Notes: a model not told the origin generated them from the letters alone. A DNA stretch of 64,000 nt from Gnetum montanum (GCA_015680685.1 MNCI01020454.1:345448-409447), one strand, 5' to 3'; positions 26,401-38,316 are shown, numbered from the stretch's first letter. A program made the numbers and translations.

Positions 26401-26568
26401 AACGCCTACTCATGATAAGTTCATTTTATAACTACTGAGTCTATTTAGATGTATCTAGGCCTTGGTGTTACCAGATCTTAGGAAGCACCTAAATCTTATC
26501 TGAAGAACATCTTCAATTTTGTGACCCCAAAGGCCCACATCCTTGGTGGTCCCAAATGGTTTCCAATA
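23448..26568 (+). mobile_element. Solo-LTR-like insertion, 3.1 kb
   Basis: It begins tgttcacac and ends ccaata (TG...TA, the last base pair consistent with a decayed CA). Imperfect 5-bp duplications flank it, and it cleanly interrupts the RT of the Athila-type element. It contains a TATA-like ctataaaagg near 25437 but no recognisable gag or pol, so a solo LTR or a very short non-autonomous LTR element fits. A related copy ends at 14455. The ORF at 24813-25073 has no recognisable product and is probably chance. Confidence 0.65.
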
Positions 26569-26573
26569 GCAAG
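26569..26573. repeat. Target site duplication gcaag (right, decayed)
   Basis: It corresponds to gtaag at 23443-23447 with one transition. Confidence 0.65.
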
Positions 26574-26840
26574 ATAAAGGAAACTAATCTTTCTTCATAC
26601 TTTGATTAAGTTTCCTATAATTAATACAAGCTCTTCATTTACCTTGCTCTTTAGTCACCACTGTAATGGAACTAATTCATTCACTATTAGCTAGAGGATA
26701 GATGATACCTTCTTTCCATAATTTAGAAATTTCATGTTTAGCAATTTTCTTAAGGGTTGGATTAATTCTCATAGAAGGAATTCTTACTAGTTTAACATTA
26801 TCTTCAAGGTATATGAGATGTTAGTAAATATTAGAAGAAA
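26574..26840 (-). pseudogene. Athila-type RT, N-terminal part
   Basis: The minus strand reads RIPSMRINPTLKKIAKHEI, KLWKEGIIYPLANSE, SSITVVTKEQG and CINYRKLNQSMKKD, then a stop in place of His before FPL. This is the start of the gypsy RT fingers domain ('VRRLNPTLKEVVKKEI...GIIYPISDS...CIDYRKLN'). It continues at 23447 beyond the 3.1-kb insertion. Confidence 0.8.
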
Positions 26841-27199
26841 TTCCATGATGTAGGTCTTCATAGCTCCATGAAAATTCCTTGTGTTTTATTTTAAAAATTT
26901 CAACCAATATATTTTCTTGGTCAATGGTCAATTAAGAATTTACTATTAATGGTTTATTTTTATCAAGGAAAATGTACTTAAGAGCATTTGGTAATTCTTT
27001 AATTTGCAAGGTTGGTTATACAATATTATCCCCAACAATTCCCTATCCTAAGTTCAAAATCTGATCCAAGAGAGTTTGTTACTTCTTAGTGGAAGTCTAA
27101 CAGTCCTTCATCAAAATTATTAAGTATCAAAGTTTTCCTATCTTCAACCATTACTGAAGTTTATATCAAATAACACATTTGAGCTTCTTTAATATCTTG

Positions 27200-27560
27200 A
27201 TTTATCATATCCTCATTTGATTTATCGAATACGTTAAGTATAAAGGTAAAGTTCACAAAGGTTAGTTGAAGTTTTCTTGACCTATAATGGATAATGACAT
27301 TTTATGGGGAAACAATCTAGATCATTAACTTCTAATACTACAAAATCTACTGGGTATTTTCCTTTTACTACTTCCACCATGAAGTCTTTTGCTATTCCTA
27401 TAGGTTTAATAGTTAATTCATCAACAAAGGAAATTAACATATTTGCATCCTTAATATTTTTCAAATTTAATGTATTAGCTATTTTCTATGGCATAATATT
27501 GATACTTATACCTAAGTCTAACAAGGATTTCTTAATTATTTTCCATTAAATTTTATGAAA
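27200..27560 (-). pseudogene. Athila-type aspartic protease
   Basis: The minus strand reads SLLDLGISINIMP at about 27490-27530, then ANTLNLKNIKDANMLI, TIKPIGIAKDFMVEVVKGKY and PVDFVVLEVNDLDCFPI. This matches the Athila-lineage retropepsin, whose active site is DLG rather than DTG or DSG. The enzyme would cleave the gag-pol polyprotein. There is a stop just after NIMP. Confidence 0.75.
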
Positions 27561-27999
27561 ATGGTTAGGACCCCTAGGTCTTAGTACTTTAAAATCTTCT
27601 AACTTTGTTTTAATTGAGAAAGATTATCTACTAGACATACTTTTCTAGGTTATTTTCTTTCATTATTTTTGTGCATAACTCTCTTGAATATTTAGCATGA
27701 TGGATGTATCTCTTATGGCTTGTTTAAGTGGAATATGTAGATACAATTCTATAAACATTTTCTGAATGTATGCCTTAGTTAAGAAATATTCCTTCAATCT
27801 TTTAGGAAATGGTGGAGAGGTTACCTTCTTAAGCAAGAGTAACGGTTGATTTTTAAAATCCTCCTTTACTTGTTCTATACTTACCTCTTATTCTACTATA
27901 GGTGTTTTATCTTTTCTAGGATATCTCTCTTTGAGTTGTACCTCTTTAACTTGATTCTTAAGGCTAACCCTTTTGTTAGGTTTATGTGCTATAGTCTTC

Positions 28000-29770
28000 T
28001 TACTTCTTCTAGTTATAATATTGAGTTGTCCTTTTCCTTCTTTTTTTTAATTTATGGGGTTAGGCTTAGATTGGAAGGATAGTTCACTTTTGGCTAAGTC
28101 CTAAAATTACCTTCTAATTTTAGCTATGAATTGTTTATTTTCCTTAATAAAGATTGTTACACTTTAAGTTAAATGATCCAATTGCTCATTAATTAAGTTT
28201 CTAATTATTTTGAAATTATGTTGAGACATTGGTATTTGTTAATGGTGCAATGTTATTAGCTAAAATGAAGAAGGAGTTTGATTTCTAATTTTCTAGAAAT
28301 CTCTTACTAATTTTTAAACTTCCTAATTATAATATACTAGTGCTGGACAAGTTGTGATGTCATGTTGTTTGTTTCCACAAAGGCAACAAGATTCTTCTTG
28401 GGAAATGTGGGATTGCTTCTTAATTAATTTAGTTAATTCATTAACTTTTTTTATTTATTTTCTTATTTTGATGAGTTACTTCTTCCATGTCCTCATGTTT
28501 TGGCCAATGCTTGCTTTGATCTATTAAGGAATCAATAATTCATCAACCTTCTTCTAATATAACGTTTAAAAAGTCTTCCCCATAGGAAAAGTCAACAATT
28601 TGTCTATAATAAGGTAATAATCCTTCTATAAATATTTGTATTAATTTATGGGCTAGAAACCTATGATTGGAGCTTTTATCTATAAATATTTGTATTAATT
28701 GATGGGCTAGAAACCTATGATTGGAGCTTTTAAGACTTAACCCTTTAAATCTATTAAAATAACTCTCATAGTCCTCATCTTCTTTTTGTATGAAGCTCAA
28801 TAATTATTTCCTAAGGGTATGCAAATTATCATTAAAGAGGAAGCATTGTATAAATGCTGCCTAAATTTCATCCAATAATCCTATCTATGTTCTCAAGGTT
28901 TGAAGCTAAATGTCAACTTTATCCTTCAAAGTGGATTGCAAAACTATCATCTCTGTTCTATCTTCTCCTTGAGGAGATAGCATGGTTATCATGGTTTCAA
29001 ACTCTCTAACATGTGTGATTGGGTCTACATCATTACTTCCCTTAGAAATGGGTAATAAATGTGAATTTTTAACCTCTACATTTCTCCCTATAGGAGATAG
29101 TAATGATCCATGGAAAATAGTGGTTATCCTTTGATTTAATAGATCCTCTAATGTTTGACCTTGGTGAGCTTATCCTATAGGAATATTAGAGCCTAAGCTA
29201 CCAAAAGAAAGAGGAATTGTAGTTTGAGACCTTGTGATAGGTACTTGGTATGATGGGGATTCAACTACAAATGATCAAGTTCATAATGTAAAAATTGTAG
29301 TTGGATAGGGTATTAAAACTAAGGTGGTTGCTAGTGTAAGTGGAGTTTCAAAGTTTAGAGCACTTATTGGTTGAGTGGTCCATTTTAAACTTGCTCTATG
29401 ACTTAATATTTGGGTAAAGGGAGGGTTTTATTTTTGGAAAATGGTAACTAATAGAATTTGTTGAATCCATCCTTATATTTACAGTATCTACAAGAGGATT
29501 AAATGTTACAAAAAATGAGAATTGAATTTGTGGCTTAGTTCAGATTTTCAATAGATGTTGTAATTACAAATTCATCCACCTTAGGTTCATCTATGATTGG
29601 AAGTTGTAATAGTTATCCTAAAACCTAAACTTATTGAGTCAAATTATTATGTTTGTTAGTTAAAATATCATCAATTTTTCTAGTGTTACTTTGAATGAAT
29701 TCTTTTCCTTCTTTAGTAGATTGAGTTAATTAAAACTATAATTCTTCTTGAACATTAATGAAAGTCCTCA
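28000..29770 (-). pseudogene. Athila-type gag
   Basis: Minus-strand reading: GSNDVDPITHVREFETMITM (capsid start), DRTEMIVLQSTLKDKVDI, then FIQKEDEDYESYFNRFKGL and a hydrophobic QLIQIFIEGLLPYYRQIVDF stretch. At about 28344-28391 an intact CCHC knuckle reads CCLCGNKQHDITTCP (Cx2Cx4Hx4C). An 18-codon tandem duplication lies in the capsid part. Frame breaks and stops are present elsewhere. The N-terminal end is cut at about 29774 by the outer Tat LTR. Confidence 0.75.
28627..28734 (-). repeat. 54-bp in-frame tandem duplication inside gag
   Basis: Units 28627-28680 and 28681-28734 differ at one base in their first 52 positions. On the minus strand they encode KSSNHRFLAHQLIQIFI twice (second copy HK for HQ). 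Confidence 0.9.
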
Positions 29771-29774
29771 ACTA

Positions 29775-30550
29775 TGTTGGAATCACCTACCCCCAATGTT
29801 GGTGGTGTTCGGTTTTCATTTTTCCAACAAAACTAGCATCGTTGCTACAAAAGCCAACATTGGTGTTACAAATCTAGCCTTGTAATGGTTGGGGATTTGG
29901 TTTCTTCACAAATTTCAGCATTGTTCCAACAACTCCAGCATTACTACCATAAGGACAATGTTCTTGGAAGAAGCTAATGTAGTTGGAAAAGTCTATTTAC
30001 TATTTATCATAACAATCATGGTTTATTAATAAATGAAAACTATGTTGGAGTTGAAAGCCTACCATACTTGCACATGATTTCAATCTGTTAGCAATCATGG
30101 TAGAAAATTTGCAGCAAAAAATTAAAACCCAACAACCTATTTAAATAAAATTCCAACACTTTGAAAGGACTTTCTAGCAAATTGGCAATTGGCTAAGCAT
30201 TGAAGACTCTTAGTGCATTGCCCAAAAACAAAAAGTCAACATTTATTTACCATTACAACACACCAATATAGTAGATCCACATTTAATAACCAATGAGGAG
30301 TTTTTGGAAGTTGAAGCTTGGAAGCACATGGATCATGCAATCAACTATAGAACACAACTTGCTAGTTTTACCATACTTCAAGAATCATTTGGGTAACTCC
30401 TTGTGCCTCTAGGCACACACTTGTACATCTTGAAACTTTGCTTTTATAATATTTTTATTATTTTAATAAAAATTAGCAGTTCATTCATCTATGCAAGTTT
30501 ATCTCAAGTTTAAATGTTGTGTTTTTTCTTAGATTAAATTTGCATTCTTT
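29775..30550 (+). repeat. Left LTR of the outer Tat-like element
   Basis: Non-coding sequence lies between the end of the Athila gag and a primer-site remnant. It has AT-rich transcription-start/poly-A-like sequence (ctttgcttttataatattt near 30440). The right LTR is outside the window, so its ends cannot be checked by comparison. Confidence 0.45.
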
Positions 30551-30573
30551 NNNNNNNNNNNNNNNNNNNNNNN
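30551..30573. other. Assembly gap (23 N)
   Basis: It falls exactly at the LTR/primer-site junction. Confidence 1.
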
Positions 30574-30590
30574 TGCTAGAAGGAGGGCCT
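30574..30590 (+). promoter_or_regulatory. Primer binding site remnant
   Basis: tgctagaaggagggcc matches the inner Tat site tggcgctagaaggaggg at 37595. The first bases are hidden by the gap. Confidence 0.7.
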
Positions 30591-31729
30591 TCACCAAAGT
30601 TCTACGTCCAATCCCATTTTTCCATTTCAATAACATTTTTCTACAAATTGAAAACATTAAATTAATAACAAAAATCCTTTAAAATTTGCTAGAAAACTTC
30701 CCGCAAGAGAAACCAATGCTGCCATCCATTTCTCTACCTCCAAAACCTAACATTGTGGTTGGAAGTGATTTGGATACTTTTGAATTTCTTACAGTAGTTG
30801 TTGTACTTTTCAAGGCCAACATGGTTGTCAATGAAACCTAGTATGTTCCAAAGGCCAAAATTGCTCCACCAAAATCATCCAAATACCCTTGCTATAAAAT
30901 TTTCTAGTAAGGCCAATGTTGGTCCTTCTCCAATCGTCAACGTATCCATTGAAAACACAAAATTTACATCCACATTTTCAAATACAAATATTATTTTTGG
31001 CTAAGAGGGAAAACCCCAACACAATGTAAGTGGGTGAGATAATTGTTTATACCTTACCCCCTCTCTCCCCTCTCTCTCCAGCATATCCACTATTGGCAAA
31101 GCTAGCATAGTTGTTTTTTTCTTCCAACACAAAACTACTATACATTTTCTCAAGTGTAGGGAATACCCTTATCACTACAACCTACACTACACCTATAGTT
31201 GTAGTTTACAAATATTTTCCAACCATACCCCTTTTGCACCTTGGGTAATTCTACTTGCTAGGATTTTGGTTTAATTAATCAAAAATCCACATATTTTCCC
31301 TTTTACCAAACTACCTAGCATAGTTTTGGTGGACCAACTACATTTTCTCATTCTCAAAAATCCCAATATGGATTTTCAAGATACCAAATTTATCTTTTGA
31401 AAAATAAAATATTTTCTTGATCACACAACAAAACCCAGTGTAGTTTCCATAAAGGGAAAATATACCAGCACCCCTTTAGAAAGAAAACCAAAAACTTGCT
31501 CTTTTTATCACCTATGTATTTTTGGAAAAATACTAGTATATCTTTCCAAAATCCAACATATTACAAGTAATCATATTTTCCATATTTAAATGTTCACAAT
31601 AACTGCTGGATTTTTTAAAGACAAGCTTAGCTTTTGCTAGCCCAACATAGTTTTATAACGTTTATCTTAGCTTTTACTTGTCTAGCTTGGTATTGTTGAT
31701 ACCAGTTCATGCATTTTTGCAAATCAGCT
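30591..31729 (+). other. Leader of the outer Tat-like element
   Basis: Non-coding. A dispersed word of the type gctagcatagttg or ccaacatgg recurs here (for example near 31100, 31320 and 31640), the same word as in this element's 3' tandem repeat. Confidence 0.5.
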
Positions 31730-34050
31730 ATGCCAGTACTCGACCTTGCATACATGGCATCTAGCCAAGATGCAATTTTCATCTATGATCAGAAAGACCC
31801 TACAGTCATCAATGAGAATTTCTACAACTTCCTCTATGCTAAGATGCAATTTGATTTGTTCATGCCATGATCCGAATTGAACACTAAGCATTAATTCAAA
31901 ATGGTACACTAGGATGGTAAAAATTACATCCCTTTTCCATATAACAAAATCCCCCTCACCATTTTCTATGCATACATGCTTATACAACTAATAAATGTTG
32001 ATGAGTTTAGTGAGAAAATTAGCTAGAAGGATCACCAAGAGGAACAAGACAAGTCTGAGGTAGAGTAAGAGCCAAACACATTTATAGGAAACCTTTCCCA
32101 ATGGTTAGCTCCCAAAGAAACCACCTCTAGCTTTGTACCCCTACTATCCCTTTTAGGGTGAGTACCTTAGTTCCCTCTTTCCTATTCCACCATGTTCAAG
32201 CAAATATTTGTTATGGTTGTGCAGTAAGCCTAGCCTATTGTCCAATTTTTCTTGTTATTCTCATTGATGTCCTTTGTCATACAACCTCACTTTGTTTACC
32301 CATCCTTGATGATGTCTACCTTGCCACCTCCCTTTGTCATACCAAAGGGACCCTCATTAGGACCCCAAGCAACATAAGCCTCTTATACTTCCTTTACTCC
32401 CTTCATATCACATATCCTAATGCAAATCTCTTTCTCCCTATTCAACCCACCTGTAATGGTGATCAATACCCATCACATAGCATCAATCTTTACAACTTCC
32501 TCCTCAACCATCAACATAAATACCGCAACCTATAGGAATGCCCCAAGGCTTGGATCAAGCCTTCCAAATGATCCAAGACCTCACCAAAGAGCGATAAAAA
32601 CTTAAGTCTAGTATAACTTAGATGATCAAGGTTCTAGAATTTTACCAAGATGATCCTATAAGCCCTAATATGTCTCAAATAACCTTACTTGTAGGCATGT
32701 CCATATCAAACATCACCAAATACAATGGTGAAGGGGACCCCAATGCACACTTGGTTACCTTCTTGTCTAAGTGCCTCTTTTTTCATGCTTGGTCACATAT
32801 GATACTAATGATTTTCCCTATGTCCCTTAAGGTTAAGGCTCTACATTGGTATTTAATCTTGCCTAGAGGTTCCATCTCCTTCATTGAGAACCTAATACAC
32901 AAATTTATCAACTACTTTAGATACAACTTGAAGCCAAATGCCATGTTCAACCAATGGATGAAAGTGATGTAGGGGCCACTTAAACCAATCAAAAGTTTAA
33001 TTCAAAGATGAATTTAACACTCAATTAGATTCTAAAGCCTATCTCTAAAGCCCATCTCTTAGCCATCTACAAGGGAGTAGAAAAAAACTTCATTAAGTTG
33101 AAGCTATACTACTTAGAGCCTTGATCACTAGGTCAATCCTTTTCAAAAATTAAGAACATTGAAGAGGTAGTTGAGGAAAGCAATGACCTAGCATATGTGG
33201 CCTATAAAACCAAGCAAGAACATGCAACTATGGCTATAGTGAGAAAAGAGTCAAAACAAGAAGAGAGGTGGAGATCACTGCCTCATAATACATCTTCTAA
33301 CTTATCATAACCATCCACATCCTATGCTCCAAATCAATCAAGGACAAAATTTGAATGGAAGGATAGTTCTTAGTACATAATGTTTCCTATGAAGCTCTTT
33401 TAGCTTTTAGAATAGTTTCTTAAAGATAACTATACACACCATAAGTAACTATCTGAAGAGGCTCATAAGAGGCATGATCATCTTTGTGACATAGCTAGAG
33501 AACCAATGATAGCTACTAAGGATGATCCCAAGCTACCAAAGTACTTTAGACTAGATAGGTTTTTCCATTATCATCAAATGGCCAATCATGACACTAATTT
33601 TTTCCTAGCATTAAAGGAGGAACTCTAGAAGATGATAAACCATGAAGAGTTGGTGTTAAATAAGCCCAACTGTCCAAATTCCAAGAATAACTCCTACACT
33701 ATAGCCTCATTCACAGAAATCAAATGGTCTAATCCTTCTAGGGAACCATTTTTTATCAAAGTACCACCTCGATCCCAAAACATAAAGCCTAGAGAGCCCT
33801 TTTTCATAAAGGTACCATCTCCTCCAACCCTTAAGAAGCCTTTCGTCATATGTGTCCCACCTTTAATGGCATCAACTTTAGAACCTAGACCACAAGTTGC
33901 CAATCCTCCAAAGCCTAAGGAACCATTTTGTATCAAGGTCCCTCTACCTTCAACAAGAAAAACTATAACAACCTATGATCAAAGCCCACCTATAGCAGTC
34001 CACAACTCAGAGTTTAGTAAGAAATCATCATCACAATAGTGACAAAATCA
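31730..34050 (+). pseudogene. Gag of the outer Tat-like element
   Basis: It starts at ATG 31730. The N-terminal part is homologous to the inner Tat gag ('FIYDQKDPTVINENFYNFL', 'GKNYIPFPYNKIPL'). The capsid part at 32622-32972 reads KVLEFYQDDPIS, NITKYNGEGDPNAHLVTFL and FPMSLKVKALHWYLILPRGS, homologous to 39424-39760. A FHYHQMANHDTNFFLALKEE stretch (33570-33630) is the Tat 'YH..GHDT..C' knuckle with both Cys lost. From 33632 to 34039 four copies of a PF(F/V/C)I(K/C)VP repeat follow. Stops interrupt throughout. Confidence 0.75.
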
Positions 34051-34359
34051 ACTTGTTGTTAAACCAACAAATAAGCCCATTGAAGGTGGCCAACAACAAA
34101 AGGCTTCAAAATCAACTAACCCACTGAGCCACATCAAGACCAGCTACACCTATGGAAAAGGGGCCCAAGGCACATACATCAAAACATAAGTGGAAAACTC
34201 TAGAAAGAATGGGGGAAGTTAAAGCCACCAAGGTTGAAAGATCACATTCTAAGGGAAAGAGCTTTCTTGCAATAATGAAACAAGCCAAATGATCATTGAA
34301 GTAAAAGAACACATCATCAAAATTATATGACCTATTCATAACTTCTTCTGCTCACAAAG

Positions 34360-34845
34360 ATGCACTAGCTCAAGTGTTGACCTCTATCCTTATGAGTGGA
34401 GACATGCCCATCAACAAAGAGTTGATCCACTCTATCATCGAGCAAGCTTCACTTAGGGAAAATGGGCATCAACCAATGCTCAACATTCATGATAGTGAGG
34501 TAAATATTTACTCTTAAACCAAGTAAGTGCTATCTACTTCTATCCTTATTACTATACATGTTGGTAGGTACATGATACATCGTGTTCATGTGGATGACGG
34601 AGTGGCAACTAATGTGGTACAATTTTTCATTGTTGATAAGCTAGGCTTAATTGAGAACATCCAAGAAACCACTACCTCAGCACTCAAGTCATTTAATGGA
34701 TCACAAGTAGTGGTGCGAGGTTCTATCTCCTTGGATTTTGTAGCTAGTGAGTAATTCCCTACATTCACTACATTCTTAGTGGTTGAAGAGACACCCAGCT
34801 TCAACATAATCCTAGGAAGATCATGCTTAGTGAAGCTTCATGTAG
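34360..34845 (+). pseudogene. Aspartic protease of the outer Tat-like element
   Basis: It reads MIHRVHVDDGVATNVVQFFI, then KLGLIENIQETTTSALKSF, VVVRGSISLDFVASE and FNIILGRSC. It is homologous to the inner Tat protease and shares its VDDG active-site sequence. Stops are present, for example at 34752. Confidence 0.75.
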
Positions 34846-35280
34846 TCTCATCTCCTATACATTAGGAGATTCACTTCATGGTAATGCATTTGTAACTCTT
34901 TTCTCTTCCTTATCTTTATTATGACCATATCATTCACTTTTTTTTCTTGATGGCCTTATATCTATATTTTACCAATCATTGTCTTATATACTTTCATTTT
35001 AGCTTATGTATCATTAGTATACAAACCAATAAAAACACCAATACAATGGGATTGACACATTCTAACAAAAACTACACTGGTATTAATGTCCAAATAAGCC
35101 TTGGAATGGGCCCCAAGTGCCAACCATGATCAATACACATCTCATGCCCATCCATACTTGAATCATTGAAGCCAATATAGCCCTACACCAAATTGGAAAC
35201 ATAGACATGGACACTAGAAGATCTTGAGTACCAAAAATAATCAAAACTCATACCAAAATAAGACATTTTTGGAAAACTAC
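34846..35280 (+). other. Non-coding sequence after the outer protease
   Basis: In the inner Tat the protease is followed by a further coding tail and the antisense gene. Here I find neither, and no RT. Pyrimidine-rich sequence lies at 34893-34950. Confidence 0.5.
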
Positions 35281-36051
35281 ACTGGAACTATGCTAGTTAT
35301 CATAGCTCTAAGAAAAAGTGTTAAAAACAAGGTTCCAATGACCTCCAGGATCTATATTTTTAAGCTTAGACCATAGCCATAGGCATCAGTAGTCCTAAGG
35401 ACCCAAAACTTAGTTGATTGGCCTAAAGATCAAGACTTCTTTACAACTACATTAGCTAGCATTTCTCTAGGTGGATGGTACTTTGAAACATTAATCAAAC
35501 CTCAATTCAACTCTAGAATAACCATGCAAAGCCTAAACCCCCATTAAAAGCCTTTATAAGCTTTAAAACCTAGTAAAACAATAAAAATTATAAAAAATCA
35601 TAAATTCTAGTAAAGCCACCCTAGCGACATACCTAACATGCTGGCTAGTTTGGTCCTAGCATGATTTGGTAGGGTTTGGACATAAAATTCCATAAAAAAA
35701 CCTTCAAATTGACATATCATGACCTTCACACCTTCTTGAAATCTTTAGTAACCAAAAATCAAGCAAAAAAAGTTGAATTTCATCTCAAACCCCCTAGCCA
35801 CACTAGGGAGGCCTTCATCAATGCTATCTAGCATGGATACTCTAAGAATATTTAACAAAAAAGCCATAAATACACCAAATTGACCTCAAAATTCATCCCT
35901 ATGACCCTAAAACCCCATCAAAAACTTTAGAAATCATAAAACCTTGGAAATTGAGTTAAAATAAAAAAAATCCATCATACCTTCCCATCAATGTTGGGAC
36001 TACACTAGCCAATGTATTCCGAGGGAGTATGATCATATTAAGACTCAAAGG
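35281..36051 (+). repeat. Degenerate ~180-200-bp tandem repeat (left part)
   Basis: A landmark of the type catgctggcta...agcatgg recurs near 35637, 35825 and 35995, within sequence that is otherwise A-rich and repetitive. The array continues at 55254 on the other side of the inner Tat insertion. Confidence 0.6.
36047..36051. repeat. Target site duplication aaagg (left)
   Basis: It is identical to 55249-55253 and directly precedes the inner Tat left LTR. Confidence 0.85.
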
Positions 36052-36269
36052 TAAAACACCACAAAATTTTTGAGCTTAGTACTTCTCCAACAAGAGTCGA
36101 GCTAAGCCATGACGCTCTCCAGCATGACTAAAGCTTGAGGGCCCCACAAACAGCTTCAAACAGAGTCGAACTCAACAAGAAACAGTTCCCTGGGACCCAC
36201 AAAACACCATAGCAACATCTGGTGTCAAACATGGCAACTTCGAAACTCGAGATACTTAGTTCTCACTAA

Positions 36270-36905
36270 GTATGCAGTATGTAGCGTATACGCCCAGTAT
36301 ACATTCCCAGCGTATACGCCTAGCATACACTCCCAGCGTATACACCCAGCATATACGTCCAGTGTACACAACTCACATGCACGCTCAACATTTACGCCCA
36401 GCGTATACACCTAGCACGCGACCTCAAAGACGGCATGGAAACAACACTCACAAGAACAGAGCAATTATCAGGTATCATCATGAGCTCAAAAAAGATGAAT
36501 TTTGGTCTCGACATCATGTACTTTCGAGTTCATACACTAAGCATGTGCATCCTGCATGCCCAGCATAGACGCTCAACGTATATGCCCAGCATGTGCATCC
36601 TGCACGCCCAGCGTATATGCCCAACATGTACAATGTGTACACCCAACGTATACACCAGAGTGCATGAACATGTTGTACGCCTAGTGTATATGCCTAGCAT
36701 GGACACCAGCACACCCAATATACCAATCAAAACTCTCCAGAACCATGTCAGATCAAGGCCAACCAAGCTGAACATCATCCACAGGCAACATTCTCGTGAC
36801 ATCTGAATTCAAATCTGAAGGCCGAATGACTTCTTTTGTTTTGATCAAGTTTGTACGCCGAGGTCATGCGCCCAGCGCATATACGCTGGCGTGCAGCACG
36901 CCCTA
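36270..36905 (+). repeat. U3 word array: cgcccagcgtatac repeats
   Basis: Irregular repeats of a ~14-16-bp word (tacgcccagcgta and variants) occupy 36280-36420, 36550-36720 and 36850-36905. Many units contain the palindrome GCGTATACGC or a decayed form. They lie 120-750 bp upstream of the LTR TATA box. Confidence 0.75.
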
Positions 36906-37024
36906 CACTTGTAAAATTTCATTCTTTCGCACTCGATCAATGTGCCACATGTCACCCAACCCAAGATTCCAGCACTCCACAGCTAATCATCCCCTCTCAT
37001 ATTTGAGTCTAACGTCTAAACTTG

Positions 37025-37032
37025 TATAAAAA
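37025..37032 (+). promoter_or_regulatory. TATA box of the 5' LTR
   Basis: tataaaaa in a cttgtataaaaacc context. The same context is kept at 54665-54672 in the right LTR. Confidence 0.75.
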
Positions 37033-37594
37033 CCCCAATTTTTCATGAGATCGGGGTTGGCAATTTTGAAAAAAACTAGAGACACTGAGAAACTAGAGTA
37101 AAGCAAAAACCCTATATGCTAGACCTCAACCCTGCACACTGAGCATAGAGCCTTCACACTGTGCCTGCAGTTCAAACCAGCACACCAGCATCCCTCCGCA
37201 TCCACCGGGGCTCTTCGTCCGCCTTGTGTCAGATTCACAACTACGTTAGACCGATGCATTGTAACTTTCATTTCACAATAATATTACCACATTTCTTTGT
37301 TAAGATTTGTTACAATTTTTCGTTCATTATTGTATACTTCCTATTTACGCTCCTGTATGTTTATGCTCCATTTGACATTAGTTACGTTGTTTACGTATAA
37401 CCCAGCGTACAGTATAACGGTGTACATTCGACGAAATCCTTGTCTGATTCATGTGCAGACCGTTCAAGGTACTCTACCTTCGTTAATTCCAGCTTGCCCT
37501 CAAGCGAAGGTAGGGTCTTCTATGCTTGTCCGGGGATCTCCTGGTTTCTGTTTCATTCCAGCCAAAGACCGAAAATTTTGGATAGTATAAAAAA

Positions 37595-37611
37595 TGGCGC
37601 TAGAAGGAGGG
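37595..37611 (+). promoter_or_regulatory. Primer binding site
   Basis: tggcgctagaaggaggg starts five bases after the LTR end. TGGCGC is the usual opening of plant Ty3/gypsy primer sites, complementary to a tRNA 3' end. I cannot say with certainty which tRNA. Confidence 0.7.
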
Positions 37612-37739
37612 CCGCAAACTCTTTAAACTTAATTTGATCTCAGACCTTGATCTTCCCAGATTCACATGGCATCGACACCAAATCCAACTCTAAAATTCCT
37701 AGATCTGCACCCCATTTTATAGAATTCCCAGCGTCTACA

Positions 37740-38220
37740 CGATGCTTAGTCTATGTTGTACGTTGTAGGCTCTCTTTCTACACTGCTTAGTATACCTATA
37801 TGTTGTACATTATAGACTCTCTATCTATGCTACTCAGTATACCTGTACGCTGTACGCTGTAGACTCTCTATCTACGCTGCTCAGTATACTTGTACACTGT
37901 ATGTTGTAGACCCTCTGTCTATGCTACTCAGTATACCTATACGCTGTATGCTGTAGAATCTGTCTATACGCTGCTCAGTATACCTGTATGCTGTACGCTG
38001 TAGACCCTTTACATACGTTGCTCAGTATACCTATACACTGTACGTTGTAGACTCTTTGTCTACGCTACTCAGTATACATGTACGATGTACACTGTAGACC
38101 CTCTATCTACGCTGCTCATTATACCTGTACGCTGTACACTGTAGACTCTGTCCATGCTACTCAGTATACCTGTACACTACTCTGTATACGCTAGTCGTTG
38201 GAGCCTATACACTAAGATCC
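37740..38220 (+). repeat. 47-bp minisatellite in the leader, about 9 copies
   Basis: The unit runs approximately tacgctgtacgctgtagac, then tctctatctacgctgctcag, then tatacctg. The landmark cagtatacc recurs every ~47 bp. It lies between the primer site and gag, so it would be in the 5' untranslated leader. Confidence 0.85.
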
Positions 38221-38316
38221 AATCCATACGCTATATGCTATCAACTTAGGCATATGCTCTGATAAGTATACTAGTTTCATATCCCTTCTACTGTGCTATA
38301 TTCACAACCATTCGTC

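Larger units (their letters stand above)
17070..29774 (-). mobile_element. Athila-type Ty3/gypsy element, minus strand, decayed and interrupted
   Basis: Reading right to left, the order is gag with CCHC knuckle, protease with a DLG active site, RT, RNase H, integrase and an ORF in the env position. That order and the DLGxSxNIMP protease signature are typical of the Athila lineage. RT is interrupted at 23448-26568. The 5' part is cut at about 29774 by the outer Tat element; its 5' LTR is not in the window. All domains carry stops. Confidence 0.75.
36052..37589 (+). repeat. 5' LTR of the inner Tat
   Basis: 1,538 bp. It starts taaaacacc (TG decayed to TA; the right copy has tgaaacacc) and ends gtata (right copy gtaca). 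It aligns with 53694-55248 throughout, roughly 90% identical by eye, with a ~20-bp length difference near 36241 and another near 36890. Confidence 0.9.

Noticed and set aside
36225-37029. Several overlapping ORFs on both strands in the LTR U3
   Set aside because: They arise from the short U3 word repeats, which happen to lack stops. No homology or start context.
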